Assembly: GCF_037893185.1 (NCBI RefSeq)
Contig: NZ_CP140772.1
Span: 4,836,001 to 4,900,000, forward strand
Direction: 5' to 3'
Length of the DNA: 64,000 nt
Source of the DNA: Chitinophaga sp. 180180018-3
GTDB lineage: Bacteria > Bacteroidota > Bacteroidia > Chitinophagales > Chitinophagaceae
Shown here: positions 1 through 8,726 of the stretch, piece after piece
Layout: each line of letters opens with the position of its first letter
Numbering within the stretch: the stretch's first letter is position 1
The notes under the pieces: generated by a model
Told to the model about the DNA's origin: nothing
Databases searched by the model: none
What the model saw: the letters and a program-made list of their open reading frames with translations, nothing else
Made by a program: the position numbers and the translations under genes

Positions 1-19
1 AGCAACAACATCCTCAATG

Positions 20-772
20 CTATTGTATCAGGTAACCACCGTCGACCGGCAGGTATGCTCCAGTACAGAAACTGGCATCATCGGATGCCAGGAAAAGAAA
101 TACTTTGGCTATTTCCTCGGGTTTTCCGAGCCTTTTCATGGCGTGTTTTGATTCCATATAGGCTCTGTACTCTGCGCCTGAGGCGGAATTATCCATCAGG
201 AGCGGCGTTTCGATATACCCCGGGCCGATAGCGTTTACACGAATATTATTGGTTGCATTTTCGAGCGCAGCCACTTTCGTTAAGCCAACAAGACCGTGTT
301 TGGAAGAGGCGTAAGCGGCAATCCCCTGCTCTCCTACCTGGCTCATAATTGAGCCCATATTAACGATAGCGCCGCCACCCGGTTGTTTGCGCATTTGAGC
401 AATCTGGTATTTCATACCGTAGAACACGCCACTGAGGTTGATGTTCAGCACCCGCTGCCATTCTTCGATTGTCTTTTCATGCAATAGCGAGGCATCAACA
501 ACGCCGGCGTTGTTAAGCGCTACGTCGAGAGAACCAAAAACAGCCACTGTTTCAGCAACTGCCCGCTCCACTTCTTCGGGCCTGGATACATCGCATTTCA
601 CAAACCGGGCATCCGTGCCTTCTTTCAGGATTTCGTTTAAGGCTTCCTGATTTTCTTTAACGTCTGCGACCATTACGCGGGCGCCTTCCCGGGCAATTAA
701 GATGGCGGCTGCTTTTCCAATGCCAGAGTTTCCGCCGGTAATAAAGGCTACTTTATTTGTAAAACGGTTCAT
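20..772 (-). CDS. SDR-family NAD(P)-dependent oxidoreductase
   Basis: This is a classical short-chain dehydrogenase of 250 residues, expected to be a cytosolic Rossmann-fold enzyme oxidising or reducing an alcohol/ketone pair. Visible motifs are the nucleotide-binding TGGNSGIG (residues 12-19), NNAG (87-90), and a catalytic Ser141, Tyr154, Lys158 set in a YASSK context. An Asp at residue 37, at the end of the second strand, suggests NAD rather than NADP preference (inference). I start at 772 and not at the in-frame ATG at 796, because a promoter-like TAAATTTG box lies at 794-801, so the longer start would sit in the promoter. The substrate cannot be told from sequence. It is a monocistronic minus-strand gene and nothing around it hints at a pathway. 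Confidence 0.9.
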   Translation of the reverse strand: MNRFTNKVAFITGGNSGIGKAAAILIAREGARVMVADVKENQEALNEILKEGTDARFVKCDVSRPEEVERAVAETVAVFGSLDVALNNAGVVDASLLHEKTIEEWQRVLNINLSGVFYGMKYQIAQMRKQPGGGAIVNMGSIMSQVGEQGIAAYASSKHGLVGLTKVAALENATNNIRVNAIGPGYIETPLLMDNSASGAEYRAYMESKHAMKRLGKPEEIAKVFLFLASDDASFCTGAYLPVDGGYLIQ

Positions 773-793
773 ATTAGTAATGATGTAGTTTTT

Positions 794-801
794 CAAATTT
801 A
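794..801 (-). promoter_or_regulatory. Bacteroidota -7 promoter box of the SDR gene
   Basis: Read on the minus strand this is TAAATTTG, a match to the Bacteroidota -7 consensus TAnnTTTG. It would start transcription about 14 nt before the ATG at 772. No good -33 TTTG was found at the expected distance, so the call rests on the -7 box and on its position. Confidence 0.45.
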
Positions 802-910
802 GGTATTCGTTGGAAGTGGGGTGATAGTGAAAGAGGGGAAATGCTTGTATAAAGGAGTGGGATTAGTTGTAGATTTTATAACTTCTCACGAGAGACAACA
901 TCCGGATATA

Positions 911-1760
911 AAAAAGGCGGTAAGAATACCGCCCTCCAATATTTTAACCATATTATATGTAAAACCTGATACAAAGATATGCCCACGATTTACATCCCGG
1001 AATGTGATTTCGTAAACGCGATGATCGGCTAAAGTAACGCTGAAAAAGCGAGGCTGTTAACCAGCTATTAACAAGTATTTCGTTCAACTCCGGCAATTAT
1101 CCGCATTCTCACAAAAACTCCACTCACATATGGACATAAAAAAAGGCGGTAAGAATACCGCCCTCCAATATTTTAACCATGTTATATGTAAAACCTGATA
1201 CAAAGATATGCCCCCGATTTACATCCCGGAATGTGATTTCGTAAACGCGACGATTGGCTAAAGTAACGCTGAAAAAGCGAGGCTGTTAACCAGCTATTAA
1301 CAAGTATTTCGTTCAACTCCGGCAATTATCCGCATTCTCACAAAAACTCCACTCACATATGGACATAAAAAAAGGCGGTAAGAATACCGCCCTCCAATAT
1401 TTTAACCATGTTATATGTAAAACCTGATACAAAGATATGCCCCCGATTTACATCCCGGAATGTGATTTCGTAAACGCGATGATCGGCTAAAGTAACGCTG
1501 AAAAAGCGAGGCTGTTAACCAGCTATTAACAAGTATTTCGTTCAACTCCGGCAATTATCCGCATTCTCACAAAAACTCCACTCACATATGGACATAAAAA
1601 AAGGCGGTAAGAATACCGCCCTCCAATATTTTAACCATATCCTATGAAAAACCTGATACAAAGATATACCCCTGATTTACATCCCGGAATGTGATTTCGT
1701 AAACGCGATGATTGGTTAAGGCAACGCTGAAAAAATGTGGCTGTTAACCAGCTATTAACA
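911..1760 (-). repeat. Four tandem copies of a 229-bp repeat with promoter- and terminator-like signals
   Basis: The hairpin GGCGGTAagaaTACCGCC occurs at 916, 1145, 1374 and 1603, an exact 229-bp period. Each unit is a core of about 165 bp (hairpin to GTTAACCAGCTATTAAC) plus a spacer of about 65 bp; copies 1-3 are nearly identical and the core of copy 4 is more diverged. Read on the minus strand each core holds a TATCTTTG box (972-979, 1201-1208, 1430-1437, 1659-1666), an imperfect palindrome around ACATCCCGGAATGT, and finally GGCGGTATTCTTACCGCC followed by six to seven T, which is a good intrinsic terminator. Copy 4 directly follows the stop codon of the ORF6N gene, so it can also end that transcript. 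No convincing long reading frame runs through the array. The region 802-1772 holds nothing else I can name. Confidence 0.85.
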
Positions 1761-1772
1761 GTATCAGTTGAT

Positions 1773-2309
1773 TTATTGGTTATGACGGGTAAAACCAATT
1801 TTGTTAAGCGGCTCCTGCAGTGGAGTAAGCAATTCTTTAAGGTATTTAAAAATTAGCTGTATTTCGGCATCGTGGTCGGTCGACTTCCTCTCCAACTGTT
1901 CCAGTTTTAATAAAACATCCTTATGTGTCGATAACATTTCCCGCATCTTCACGAAAATTTCAATAATGCGGATACTGACCTGTATGGCCCGATCGCTGCG
2001 CAGCACGTTTGCCAACATCAATACCCCATGTTCAGTAAAAACGTATGGGAAATAGCCACCCAGGTGCTTTTTGGAAGGTATCGCAAATTGCGATACCATG
2101 TTTTCCACCTCTTCATCTGTCAGCTGGAACATAAAATTCTCAGGGAACCGACTCATATTACGTTTAACCTGTTCTCTCAGCCGTATAGGTTTTACATCAT
2201 ATAACTCAGCCAGATCACGGTCTAACATTATCTTATGTCCCCTGACATAATAAATCTTACTGATGAGAATCTCATCAGTAAGCATGACTTCTTTTCGTTC
2301 GTTATTCAT
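1773..2309 (-). CDS. ORF6N domain-containing protein
   Basis: A 178-residue protein whose residues of about 10-100 fit the ORF6N domain, a DNA-associated module first described in phage and common in Bacteroidota accessory regions. Typical family stretches include MLDRDLAELYDV, the NMSRFPENFMFQL segment and the FTEHGVLMLANVL segment. The C-terminal part (about 120-170) is charged and probably helical. The cellular role of stand-alone ORF6N proteins is not established; DNA binding is inferred from the family. The gene is flanked on both sides by copies of the same repeat (core ends at 1760 on one side, begins at about 2451 on the other), which suggests a mobile or recombining cassette. ATG at 2309 was kept; an internal ATG at residue 9 is a possible alternative. 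Confidence 0.85.
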   Translation of the reverse strand: MNNERKEVMLTDEILISKIYYVRGHKIMLDRDLAELYDVKPIRLREQVKRNMSRFPENFMFQLTDEEVENMVSQFAIPSKKHLGGYFPYVFTEHGVLMLANVLRSDRAIQVSIRIIEIFVKMREMLSTHKDVLLKLEQLERKSTDHDAEIQLIFKYLKELLTPLQEPLNKIGFTRHNQ

Positions 2310-2450
2310 GATTAAATGATAAGGTTAACAATGCCTACCTCTTCCTGTACTTTAGGCTTCATATAGGTAGTGTATCTTATATACACCAGAAAACGCTACC
2401 ACGTCACATTCCTGACACTATCTTTCTGTTTTGGATAAACAAGCCAATTA

Positions 2451-2623
2451 AAAAAGGCGGTAAGAATACCGCCCTCCAATATTTTAACCATATCCTATGA
2501 AAAACCTGATACAAAGATATACCTCTGATTTACATCCCGGAATGTGATTTCGTAAACACGATGATTGGCTAAGGCAACGCTGAAAAAACGAAGCTGTTAA
2601 CCAGCTATTAACAATAACCTTCA
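2451..2623 (-). repeat. Fifth, dispersed copy of the repeat core
   Basis: This copy repeats the core of the 911-1760 array: the GGCGGTA hairpin at 2456, the CAAAGATA complement of a TATCTTTG box at 2512-2519 (the same 56-nt offset as in every other copy), and the TGTTAACCAGCTATTAACA end. It lies downstream of the Mrr-type gene that ends at 2712 and its hairpin plus T run can serve as that gene's terminator. The 229-bp spacer part is absent. The rest of 2310-2711 shows no gene. Confidence 0.85.
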
Positions 2624-2711
2624 CAGGTTTGCTGCTGAATTCCCATGTTAACAGGATAATATCTACGTCGCCAAAATCAGTCTGTAATCTGAGTAAATAT
2701 GTTTAAGATTA

Positions 2712-4487
2712 TTATTTTGAACTTTGTTTTGCCTCTCTAAGATCTATTCTTGCATTATGACCATGCTTTTGGAGTAAATAAAGAAGATTAGCTCCATTCA
2801 TCAGCGTAAGGGGCTTCCCTTTAACAAATTCATACGCATCCGGACCAAAGTCAGCAGTGGTAACTAAAATGCCCTTAGTAGCACCTTCATTCATAACAGT
2901 TCCATATAGATCTCTTACGGCGGAAACACCTACTGTATTTGTATAACGTTTAGCCTGGATAACGATTTTACCTCCCCGAATCGGATCCGGATCAAAAGCA
3001 ACGGCATCCACTCCTCCATCGCGACTTGCCTGCGTCACCTTAACTTCACCGCCATTTGTGCTAAATTCCTTTCCAAATACTTCCCGGATGAGATGTTCGA
3101 AGTCTTCCCAATCCATAGAAGCCAAATTGGTTGAACTATCGAGAGAGTCTGCAACATCATAGGAATTAATGAATCGAGCATCAGTTCTGCTTATCTGAAG
3201 TATTGGTTGCACAGGGGTTAATCCGCTAAGTTTACTACTTCCAACACCTTTTAGATTTTTAAAACAGATCTTGGGATCCACATGCCCAAGATCAATCTGC
3301 ATAAACTCGTCTTTTTTCACCTGAATTGTAAGAACACAATTGTTCTCTCTGTTTCCATTTGCTCTATTTACAGCATTGACCCATCCGTTAAACGAAACTG
3401 CATCAATCGCGTTTGCAGCATCGGATTCGAATATTTCATGTATAGTTCTTAGTGTAATTTTATACATCACGGCATCAAACATCTTCTGTATCTGAACTTC
3501 GGATACAGGATACTCTTTAACCTCACCTTTTACTACTTTAACTTCTGCTATATTCGGCAATTGTTCCTGATTAGGAAGGGCATAGTCAATTACCAATATT
3601 TTTGTTTCCGGATTATAGTCAAGTTCGAAACTTTTGGGGAATGACTCAGGATATTTGGAGTTATTTAATACAAGATCGCAGTATTCCAACAGAGAACCTG
3701 CCTCTTTTTTAAAATACCCCTCTTTGAGAAGTGTGACTTTATAATTAGCCTCTTCCCGACGCTTCAGAAATGCGGCCTTCTCCTGGCTCCATTCTTCAAC
3801 TTTTTGCGCATTACGTTGTTTTATCTTTTCAATTTCTTTATCGTATTTAAGAAGATCATTATTATTCTTTTCTTTAATGGCACTATTCTCACGATCTAGA
3901 CTTTCACAAATCTGTTTCCATTTATCCAGCGCATGCTGATATTGACCTTCTGCCTGCTGAAACTTCGCATCCTTCTTTGACTTTATAAGACCATCCAAAA
4001 AGGTAAGCTTAGGCTGGAACTCATTTATATCAGGCTGTTGCGGATAGGATAACACCGATGGTGCCAATGGCTTGCGCACTGCTGAAATCAACCTGGGCAG
4101 ATCGTCACCCGGATAGGGAACACTAAATCTCGTCTTATCTTTCAACATTTCCCAATCAACAGTGTCGTCAATATCCAACGTATAGATCAAAATATCATCT
4201 ATTTCCTTCAAGGCATCACGCGCTTCTTTATTTCGTTTGTCTGCATCCCTTAAAATTTCCTCCTTACTACGTACAACATTTTCTTTATTAACTATTTTGC
4301 TCCATCTTTCATTGAGTTTAGCTATATGGGCATTTACTTTATTCTGTAAAATTAATTGATGATCGGATGACAATACTTTGTAATCATTCAAGCCTTTATG
4401 TGTAATCTCAGCAATATATTTTGTTTTCAGCGTGCGTGTTCCAGTGTATTCTTGTCTATGCTTTATTTGAATCTGACTTGCTACCAT
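2712..4487 (-). CDS. Mrr-type restriction endonuclease-like protein with long coiled-coil N-terminus
   Basis: 591 residues. The C-terminal ~140 residues form an Mrr/PD-(D/E)XK nuclease domain: an N-terminal helix (MDWEDFEHLIREVF, about 455), then DGGVD (490-494) and IQAKRY with Gln511-x-Lys513, the expected catalytic D...QxK set. Family knowledge: such domains act in type IV restriction of modified DNA or in related defence nucleases. The N-terminal ~250 residues are very rich in Lys/Glu with long heptad-like stretches (about 60-115 and 165-245), so a coiled coil is likely. The middle region (about 280-440) is not recognised. There is no methyltransferase partner nearby, which fits a solitary type IV-like enzyme. 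The target cannot be inferred. Confidence 0.8.
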   Translation of the reverse strand: MVASQIQIKHRQEYTGTRTLKTKYIAEITHKGLNDYKVLSSDHQLILQNKVNAHIAKLNERWSKIVNKENVVRSKEEILRDADKRNKEARDALKEIDDILIYTLDIDDTVDWEMLKDKTRFSVPYPGDDLPRLISAVRKPLAPSVLSYPQQPDINEFQPKLTFLDGLIKSKKDAKFQQAEGQYQHALDKWKQICESLDRENSAIKEKNNNDLLKYDKEIEKIKQRNAQKVEEWSQEKAAFLKRREEANYKVTLLKEGYFKKEAGSLLEYCDLVLNNSKYPESFPKSFELDYNPETKILVIDYALPNQEQLPNIAEVKVVKGEVKEYPVSEVQIQKMFDAVMYKITLRTIHEIFESDAANAIDAVSFNGWVNAVNRANGNRENNCVLTIQVKKDEFMQIDLGHVDPKICFKNLKGVGSSKLSGLTPVQPILQISRTDARFINSYDVADSLDSSTNLASMDWEDFEHLIREVFGKEFSTNGGEVKVTQASRDGGVDAVAFDPDPIRGGKIVIQAKRYTNTVGVSAVRDLYGTVMNEGATKGILVTTADFGPDAYEFVKGKPLTLMNGANLLYLLQKHGHNARIDLREAKQSSK

Positions 4488-4708
4488 ACGGGTCTAGGGT
4501 TTATGAAAAGGGTTAATAATAAAACGCCGAAGATACAGCATATTTCGGACTAGACATTGACAGATGCTATTTGAGCTATTTTATCACGGATTCAGGGTAC
4601 CTTGAAATGAACCATCCTGTTTGGATTATTTCAAAAATATGTCCTCGGGAAACACATATCAAGAAAATTTTATCAATTATTACATTACTTAAACTACCTG
4701 TGCTGAAA

Positions 4709-4740
4709 GCGTGATATGCCTTCAACAGAACATATCACGC
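4709..4740 (-). terminator. Possible terminator after the acyltransferase gene
   Basis: A 10-bp perfect stem (GCGTGATATG with CATATCACGC) and a 12-nt loop lie 18 nt past the stop codon at 4758. Only a short T run (TTT) follows on the minus strand, so it is a weak intrinsic terminator at best. Confidence 0.45.
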
Positions 4741-4757
4741 CTCTATAAATATTTCCC

Positions 4758-5921
4758 CTAGACCTTCAAAAACACTTTCTTCTTATACATAAAGTACAAG
4801 AACGCCCACTTCACTAAAACCAGCGTCACGGCTAATCCAACCGCCCCAAACGGATCCCCTGTCAACTGTTCCAGCCATTTGAAGAACGCATTATTGGAAT
4901 AACCCCAGTCTATAAAATGCCCTGAGATGTATATCAGGATAGAATTCATCCCGATAACCCTGAAAAAGAAGGCCCATCGCTGGTACCCCAAAATATCGAT
5001 GACGTAATAAAACAATGCCAGCAGCAACAAGCTGATACCACCTACCTGCAATACGAAGGAGCTGGTCCACAGGTTCTTGTTAATAGGAAAATCGAGATTC
5101 CATATCTGCGCCAGTATAATGAATGCTACTCCGGCAATGCTCATGATCCCCACTTTTTTCATAGCAGGCACCCCATTATTACGCAGCAGGTTGCCGGTAA
5201 TAATTCCCAGCAATGCGGTACTGATAGCCGGGAAAGTGGATGCAACGCCTTCCGGATCATGGATACCCAGGTACAATTTTCCGGGTACAATACAACGATC
5301 CAGGTAAGATGCGAAGTTGCCCTCCATCGTCAGATCTCCGGGCGCAAATCCAGGGGCCGCCGTAAATTTCAGCAACAGCCAGTAAGCAACGGGGATCGCT
5401 GCAAACCAGATCAGCAGCGCCCTTTCTTTTGAATACAGGTAAATAATATTGGCAAACATATAAGCCAGTCCGATCCGGCCCAATACGCTACAGAAACGTA
5501 TCTGCGATATCGGCTGCAGCTGCAGGCCGTTATTATAGATAATTCCCAGCAATACCAGCATCAGGCCCCGCTTTATCACCCGCGCCAGGAGCTGGCTGCG
5601 GCTCTTCCCCTTCTCCAGTTCACGGCCTACCGAATAAGGCGTTGATACGCCGGCCATAAACAGAAACAACGGGAAAATAAGATCATAAAAATGAAAGCCG
5701 TTCCACTTAGGGTGTTCCAGCTGTTCGGCTATGGCGCCCCAGAACGGTGAACCGGTGGCCTTATCAAGTGCATTAAAGATACCCCCTCCTCCCATGATCC
5801 AGAACATATCAAATCCGCGAAGAGCATCCAATGAATATAGCCGGCCTTTTTTTTCACTGTCACCGGCAGTAGGTACGGCTGCCTGCCCAGCCTGAGCAGG
5901 GGTTGTTGTTAATGTGGTCAT
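4758..5921 (-). CDS. HGSNAT-like / DUF5009 membrane acyltransferase-family protein
   Basis: 387 residues, an integral membrane protein with roughly ten hydrophobic segments. The start of the membrane part (RLYSLDALRGFDMFWI, about 27-42) and the later FPLFLFMAGVS segment are hallmarks of the heparan-alpha-glucosaminide N-acetyltransferase-like family (DUF5009/YeiB-related). In Bacteroidota these proteins often accompany loci for GlcNAc-containing glycans and are thought either to acetylate or to transport aminosugars; the exact reaction is not settled. Here it is the last minus-strand gene of PUL1, separated from the upstream lipoprotein gene by a hairpin at 6035-6054, so it may be expressed at a lower level or on its own. 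The ~25-residue N-terminal extension is Thr/Ala-rich and unremarkable. Confidence 0.8.
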   Translation of the reverse strand: MTTLTTTPAQAGQAAVPTAGDSEKKGRLYSLDALRGFDMFWIMGGGGIFNALDKATGSPFWGAIAEQLEHPKWNGFHFYDLIFPLFLFMAGVSTPYSVGRELEKGKSRSQLLARVIKRGLMLVLLGIIYNNGLQLQPISQIRFCSVLGRIGLAYMFANIIYLYSKERALLIWFAAIPVAYWLLLKFTAAPGFAPGDLTMEGNFASYLDRCIVPGKLYLGIHDPEGVASTFPAISTALLGIITGNLLRNNGVPAMKKVGIMSIAGVAFIILAQIWNLDFPINKNLWTSSFVLQVGGISLLLLALFYYVIDILGYQRWAFFFRVIGMNSILIYISGHFIDWGYSNNAFFKWLEQLTGDPFGAVGLAVTLVLVKWAFLYFMYKKKVFLKV

Positions 5922-6034
5922 TGATGGTGTAAAGTTGAAGCGTTCAAAGGATTATTTTAACATGCAAATGATTTTGGCTGCATATAGCTTACAAGCTACT
6001 AAAAATGAAATTAAATTTTTTTAAAAATAAATAA

Positions 6035-6054
6035 GGGAGGTAGAAATACCTCCC
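6035..6054 (-). terminator. Hairpin between PUL1 lipoprotein and acyltransferase genes
   Basis: GGGAGGTA-gaaa-TACCTCCC is an 8-bp perfect stem. On the minus strand it is followed by TTATTTATTTTTAA, a moderately T-rich tail. It lies 40 nt past the stop at 6096 and may end or attenuate the PUL1 transcript before the acyltransferase gene. Confidence 0.6.
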
Positions 6055-6095
6055 TTTTGTCATCTGTACCGTCCTTTATTAAAGGAAATCGCTTG

Positions 6096-7532
6096 TTATT
6101 CGAACGCCTGCAGTTCCCCTAAACCTGCGGCGTACCCGGAGTATTTCGTCACCACGAACCGGAAATACCTGCCATCAACAGATTGATAAAATTTTATATA
6201 ACGGAAATCAGGATTAGTCGTACTACCCTGGGGGGCTGTACCGGAAAAATCGCCCTGGGCGGTCCAGTTCACGCCATCGGTGCTGCTGTATACTGTCATA
6301 GTGGTAGGCGCCGAGATATAGGTACTCCCATAGAAATTCCAGTACATCGGCGTAAAGGAAAAACCTTTGACGCTATGCGCGCTGCCCATGTCCAGTGTGA
6401 ATACAGGCGTGTTATCGCCAAATACTTTCGATTGCCAGCCTGTAGCATAATCTCCATCAAATGCGGCAGCTGCGGAAGCCTGGCTATAATAGCTTTCTGT
6501 AGAGCTGACGATAGCATTCCACCCTGTTCTGGCGACCTGATTTCCTGTCACTTTACCATTTGCCGGATCGATGTTCTGGAGTTTCACTGTGAGTGAAACA
6601 TACACCGCATTATTCTTAGGATCTGCCGCCACCGGACCTTCATCTTTTATCCTGATGGGCAGCAGGTAAGTTTTTCCGGGAGTAAATGCACCGGAATTGA
6701 GAGGCGCTACGTTGAAAGTATCTGTCGATGTTACTGCTCCGGCGGGGATGTTTACCAATTGTTGTAACAGGTTATAGGTTCCTGCTGGAAATGCCACTGC
6801 ACTTGTCTTATTCGATGTATTATATGCATCAATCAGTGTGTTATCAACGGTAACGCCTACACTGAGATTAGCAGAAAATTTTGTATTGAGTGTGGCGCCG
6901 AATTGTGCCTGCTGCGGGGTAAATACATCCCCCGCCGGCGTACGGTTTATGGTTAATGGAATGGTATTGCCGGACTGATATCCGTTAAGACCAACATTGA
7001 TGGTTTTAAAGGCAACCCTGACGAACATCGTTTTTCTGTTGCTGCTCAGCGGTACGCCATCTTCCGGTATATTTAATACTACAGGTACCGTATATACCCT
7101 GCTGGGATCAATTTTCGCGGGATCAGTTATCATTACAACAATGGAGTCTGCAGATGTTGTTTGCCCGGCTTTTATAGTAACCGATCCTGTACCGGAGAGC
7201 ACAAAGGTACCGGGTTGTGGTCTGGCAGATGTTATGTTATTGATGCTGTCGTATGTTGCAATCAAACTGGTATCTATCCGGGCGGTGACCTGTACATCTG
7301 ATTTAAATGCCCGCGTCAGTAATACCGGGAAACCAGCTTTGTTCACGGGGAAAATACCGGAACGGGCCATCACGTAATCCTGCTTCCAGGTATCGGCTGA
7401 AACGGTGCCTGCCGGCGTATATGCAAACAATCCATCTGTATTGAAAGTATCTTTCTTACAGGCTGTCATTCCCCATAAAAAGCCCGCCATCAATAACAGG
7501 GATCTGATATGTTTTAATCTTTCTTTCTTCAT
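6096..7532 (-). CDS. DUF1735 / F5/8 type C (discoidin) domain surface lipoprotein
   Basis: 478 residues with a lipoprotein signal peptide ending in a MTACKK lipobox (Cys25), so it is expected at the outer-membrane surface. Two successive beta-rich repeats of the DUF1735 (BT_3987-like N-terminal) type follow, recognisable by the paired IDTSLIATYDS and VDNTLIDAYNTS segments and the repeated TITLNI/AGAVTSTDTF-like strands. The last ~150 residues (from NQVARTGWNAIVSS, about 330) form an F5/8 type C carbohydrate-binding fold with the typical AFDGDYATGWQS and FTLDMGSAHSVKGF segments. Such proteins bind glycans beside SusD. It has no catalytic domain. Position in the PUL1 operon, next to GH18 and a second DUF1735 protein, supports a role in glycan capture. 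Confidence 0.85.
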   Translation of the reverse strand: MKKERLKHIRSLLLMAGFLWGMTACKKDTFNTDGLFAYTPAGTVSADTWKQDYVMARSGIFPVNKAGFPVLLTRAFKSDVQVTARIDTSLIATYDSINNITSARPQPGTFVLSGTGSVTIKAGQTTSADSIVVMITDPAKIDPSRVYTVPVVLNIPEDGVPLSSNRKTMFVRVAFKTINVGLNGYQSGNTIPLTINRTPAGDVFTPQQAQFGATLNTKFSANLSVGVTVDNTLIDAYNTSNKTSAVAFPAGTYNLLQQLVNIPAGAVTSTDTFNVAPLNSGAFTPGKTYLLPIRIKDEGPVAADPKNNAVYVSLTVKLQNIDPANGKVTGNQVARTGWNAIVSSTESYYSQASAAAAFDGDYATGWQSKVFGDNTPVFTLDMGSAHSVKGFSFTPMYWNFYGSTYISAPTTMTVYSSTDGVNWTAQGDFSGTAPQGSTTNPDFRYIKFYQSVDGRYFRFVVTKYSGYAAGLGELQAFE

Positions 7533-7572
7533 AAAAACAATTGATTTTATAATTACCAGTAAGAAGATGTTG

Positions 7573-8694
7573 TTACTGGTCGCACCTGACGCCGGCGATC
7601 CATTTCACAGGTCCTGCTGCCGTGGCATTATGGCCTTTTCCACTGATGTCACTGGCCACATTACCCTGTCCTTCATTCAACTTCCAGTATGCCTCCAATC
7701 CTTTGCTGGCAGGGTCTACTCCACAAAGGCCATTCAGGATCTCTGCCTTCGACAAAGCCCGCGACCATACCCTGCATTCAGACAGTGCTCCATCGAGCTG
7801 GCGTCCTCCTGCAGAACGGCCCAGGTAAAAATCGCCGCTGGTCAGATCTACTGTTCTGCTGAGGCTCTTGGTAGCCACCAGCGCTCCGTTTACATACATA
7901 TTCTCGATACTGCCATCGAAGGTTACGGCTACATGATACCACACACCAGTGGAAAACGGCGTTGGTATTGTCAGTGCTGCGCCGCCACCAGCCATTTGCA
8001 GCTGGCTCTTATCGATCGTTACGTCTCCGAAACGCAGCAGGAAATTCTCTTCAATACCCATCACCGAACTGATAAAAGGACTGTACGACTGAAAGCTGTT
8101 TACCATCACCCGGGCTTCGTAAGTCACGGCACTCATGGATTTCAGCGCATCGTTATTCTTTGAGAAATCGACTTTAAAATAATTATTCGTAAGGCTCGCT
8201 ACTGTCATATACAATACCTTCCGCACGAGGATATACAGTACCCTCGACGATTCCAGCACTCTCATGTTGCCGCTCACACTGCTGATCCGCACCGGTACCA
8301 GGTATCCGGCACCATCGGCAATCTTATCGGGCGATGTGATATTGAGTGTGATGGCATTCGAGATATTGGTTCCCGCTTTAATGGTAACCTGATCCGCAGA
8401 AAGACTGTAGGTTCCATCTGGCAGGGCTTTGAAGCTTTTGTTACCATTGGCTTTGTTATATGCGTCGATCAGGCCGTTATCTACCCTCAGTTGTACGGTG
8501 ATATCGTTTGCGACCAAGCCTGAAGCGGTGATGCTAACAGCGGTACTTACCGGTTTTTTATCGATACTCAGTGCAGTAGTAGCATTCTCCTCTGTACCGG
8601 TGATATAGATAGCATCACTGTAGTGCTCCTTTTTACAGGAGATGGCTATAATCAGCCCAATACAAGCCATGAAAAATAAATGGAGATATCTCAT
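7573..8694 (-). CDS. DUF1735 / LamG-like domain surface lipoprotein
   Basis: 373 residues. The signal peptide ends with AISCKK (lipobox Cys20). Residues of about 35-140 make one DUF1735/BT_3987-like repeat (VDNGLIDAYNKAN, then DGTYSLSADQVTIKAGT). Residues of about 165-345 fit a LamG/concanavalin-like sandwich: GVWYHVAVTFDGSIENMYVNG and the later DFYLGRSAGGRQLDGALSE and WSRALSKAEI stretches. This domain binds glycans and no catalytic residues are evident. It sits between the discoidin lipoprotein (40 nt downstream) and the GH18 gene (32 nt upstream), clearly in one operon. Inferred role: a surface glycan-binding protein handing substrate to GH18 and SusCD. Confidence 0.85.
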   Translation of the reverse strand: MRYLHLFFMACIGLIIAISCKKEHYSDAIYITGTEENATTALSIDKKPVSTAVSITASGLVANDITVQLRVDNGLIDAYNKANGNKSFKALPDGTYSLSADQVTIKAGTNISNAITLNITSPDKIADGAGYLVPVRISSVSGNMRVLESSRVLYILVRKVLYMTVASLTNNYFKVDFSKNNDALKSMSAVTYEARVMVNSFQSYSPFISSVMGIEENFLLRFGDVTIDKSQLQMAGGGAALTIPTPFSTGVWYHVAVTFDGSIENMYVNGALVATKSLSRTVDLTSGDFYLGRSAGGRQLDGALSECRVWSRALSKAEILNGLCGVDPASKGLEAYWKLNEGQGNVASDISGKGHNATAAGPVKWIAGVRCDQ

Positions 8695-8726
8695 TTTAAA
8701 TAAATAGACTGGTTAGAAAAATGTAT

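Noticed and set aside
821..1015. 64-codon plus-strand reading frame as a gene
   Set aside because: It runs into repeat copy 1, has no recognisable features, and is crossed by the terminator hairpin.
911..1760. Repeat array as CRISPR
   Set aside because: Unit length is 229 bp, spacers are identical and no cas gene is present.
911..2623. Repeat copies as integron attC sites
   Set aside because: The layout is cassette-like, but I could not find GTTRRRY and RYYYAAC core sites in the right places in the core, and no integron integrase is in the window.
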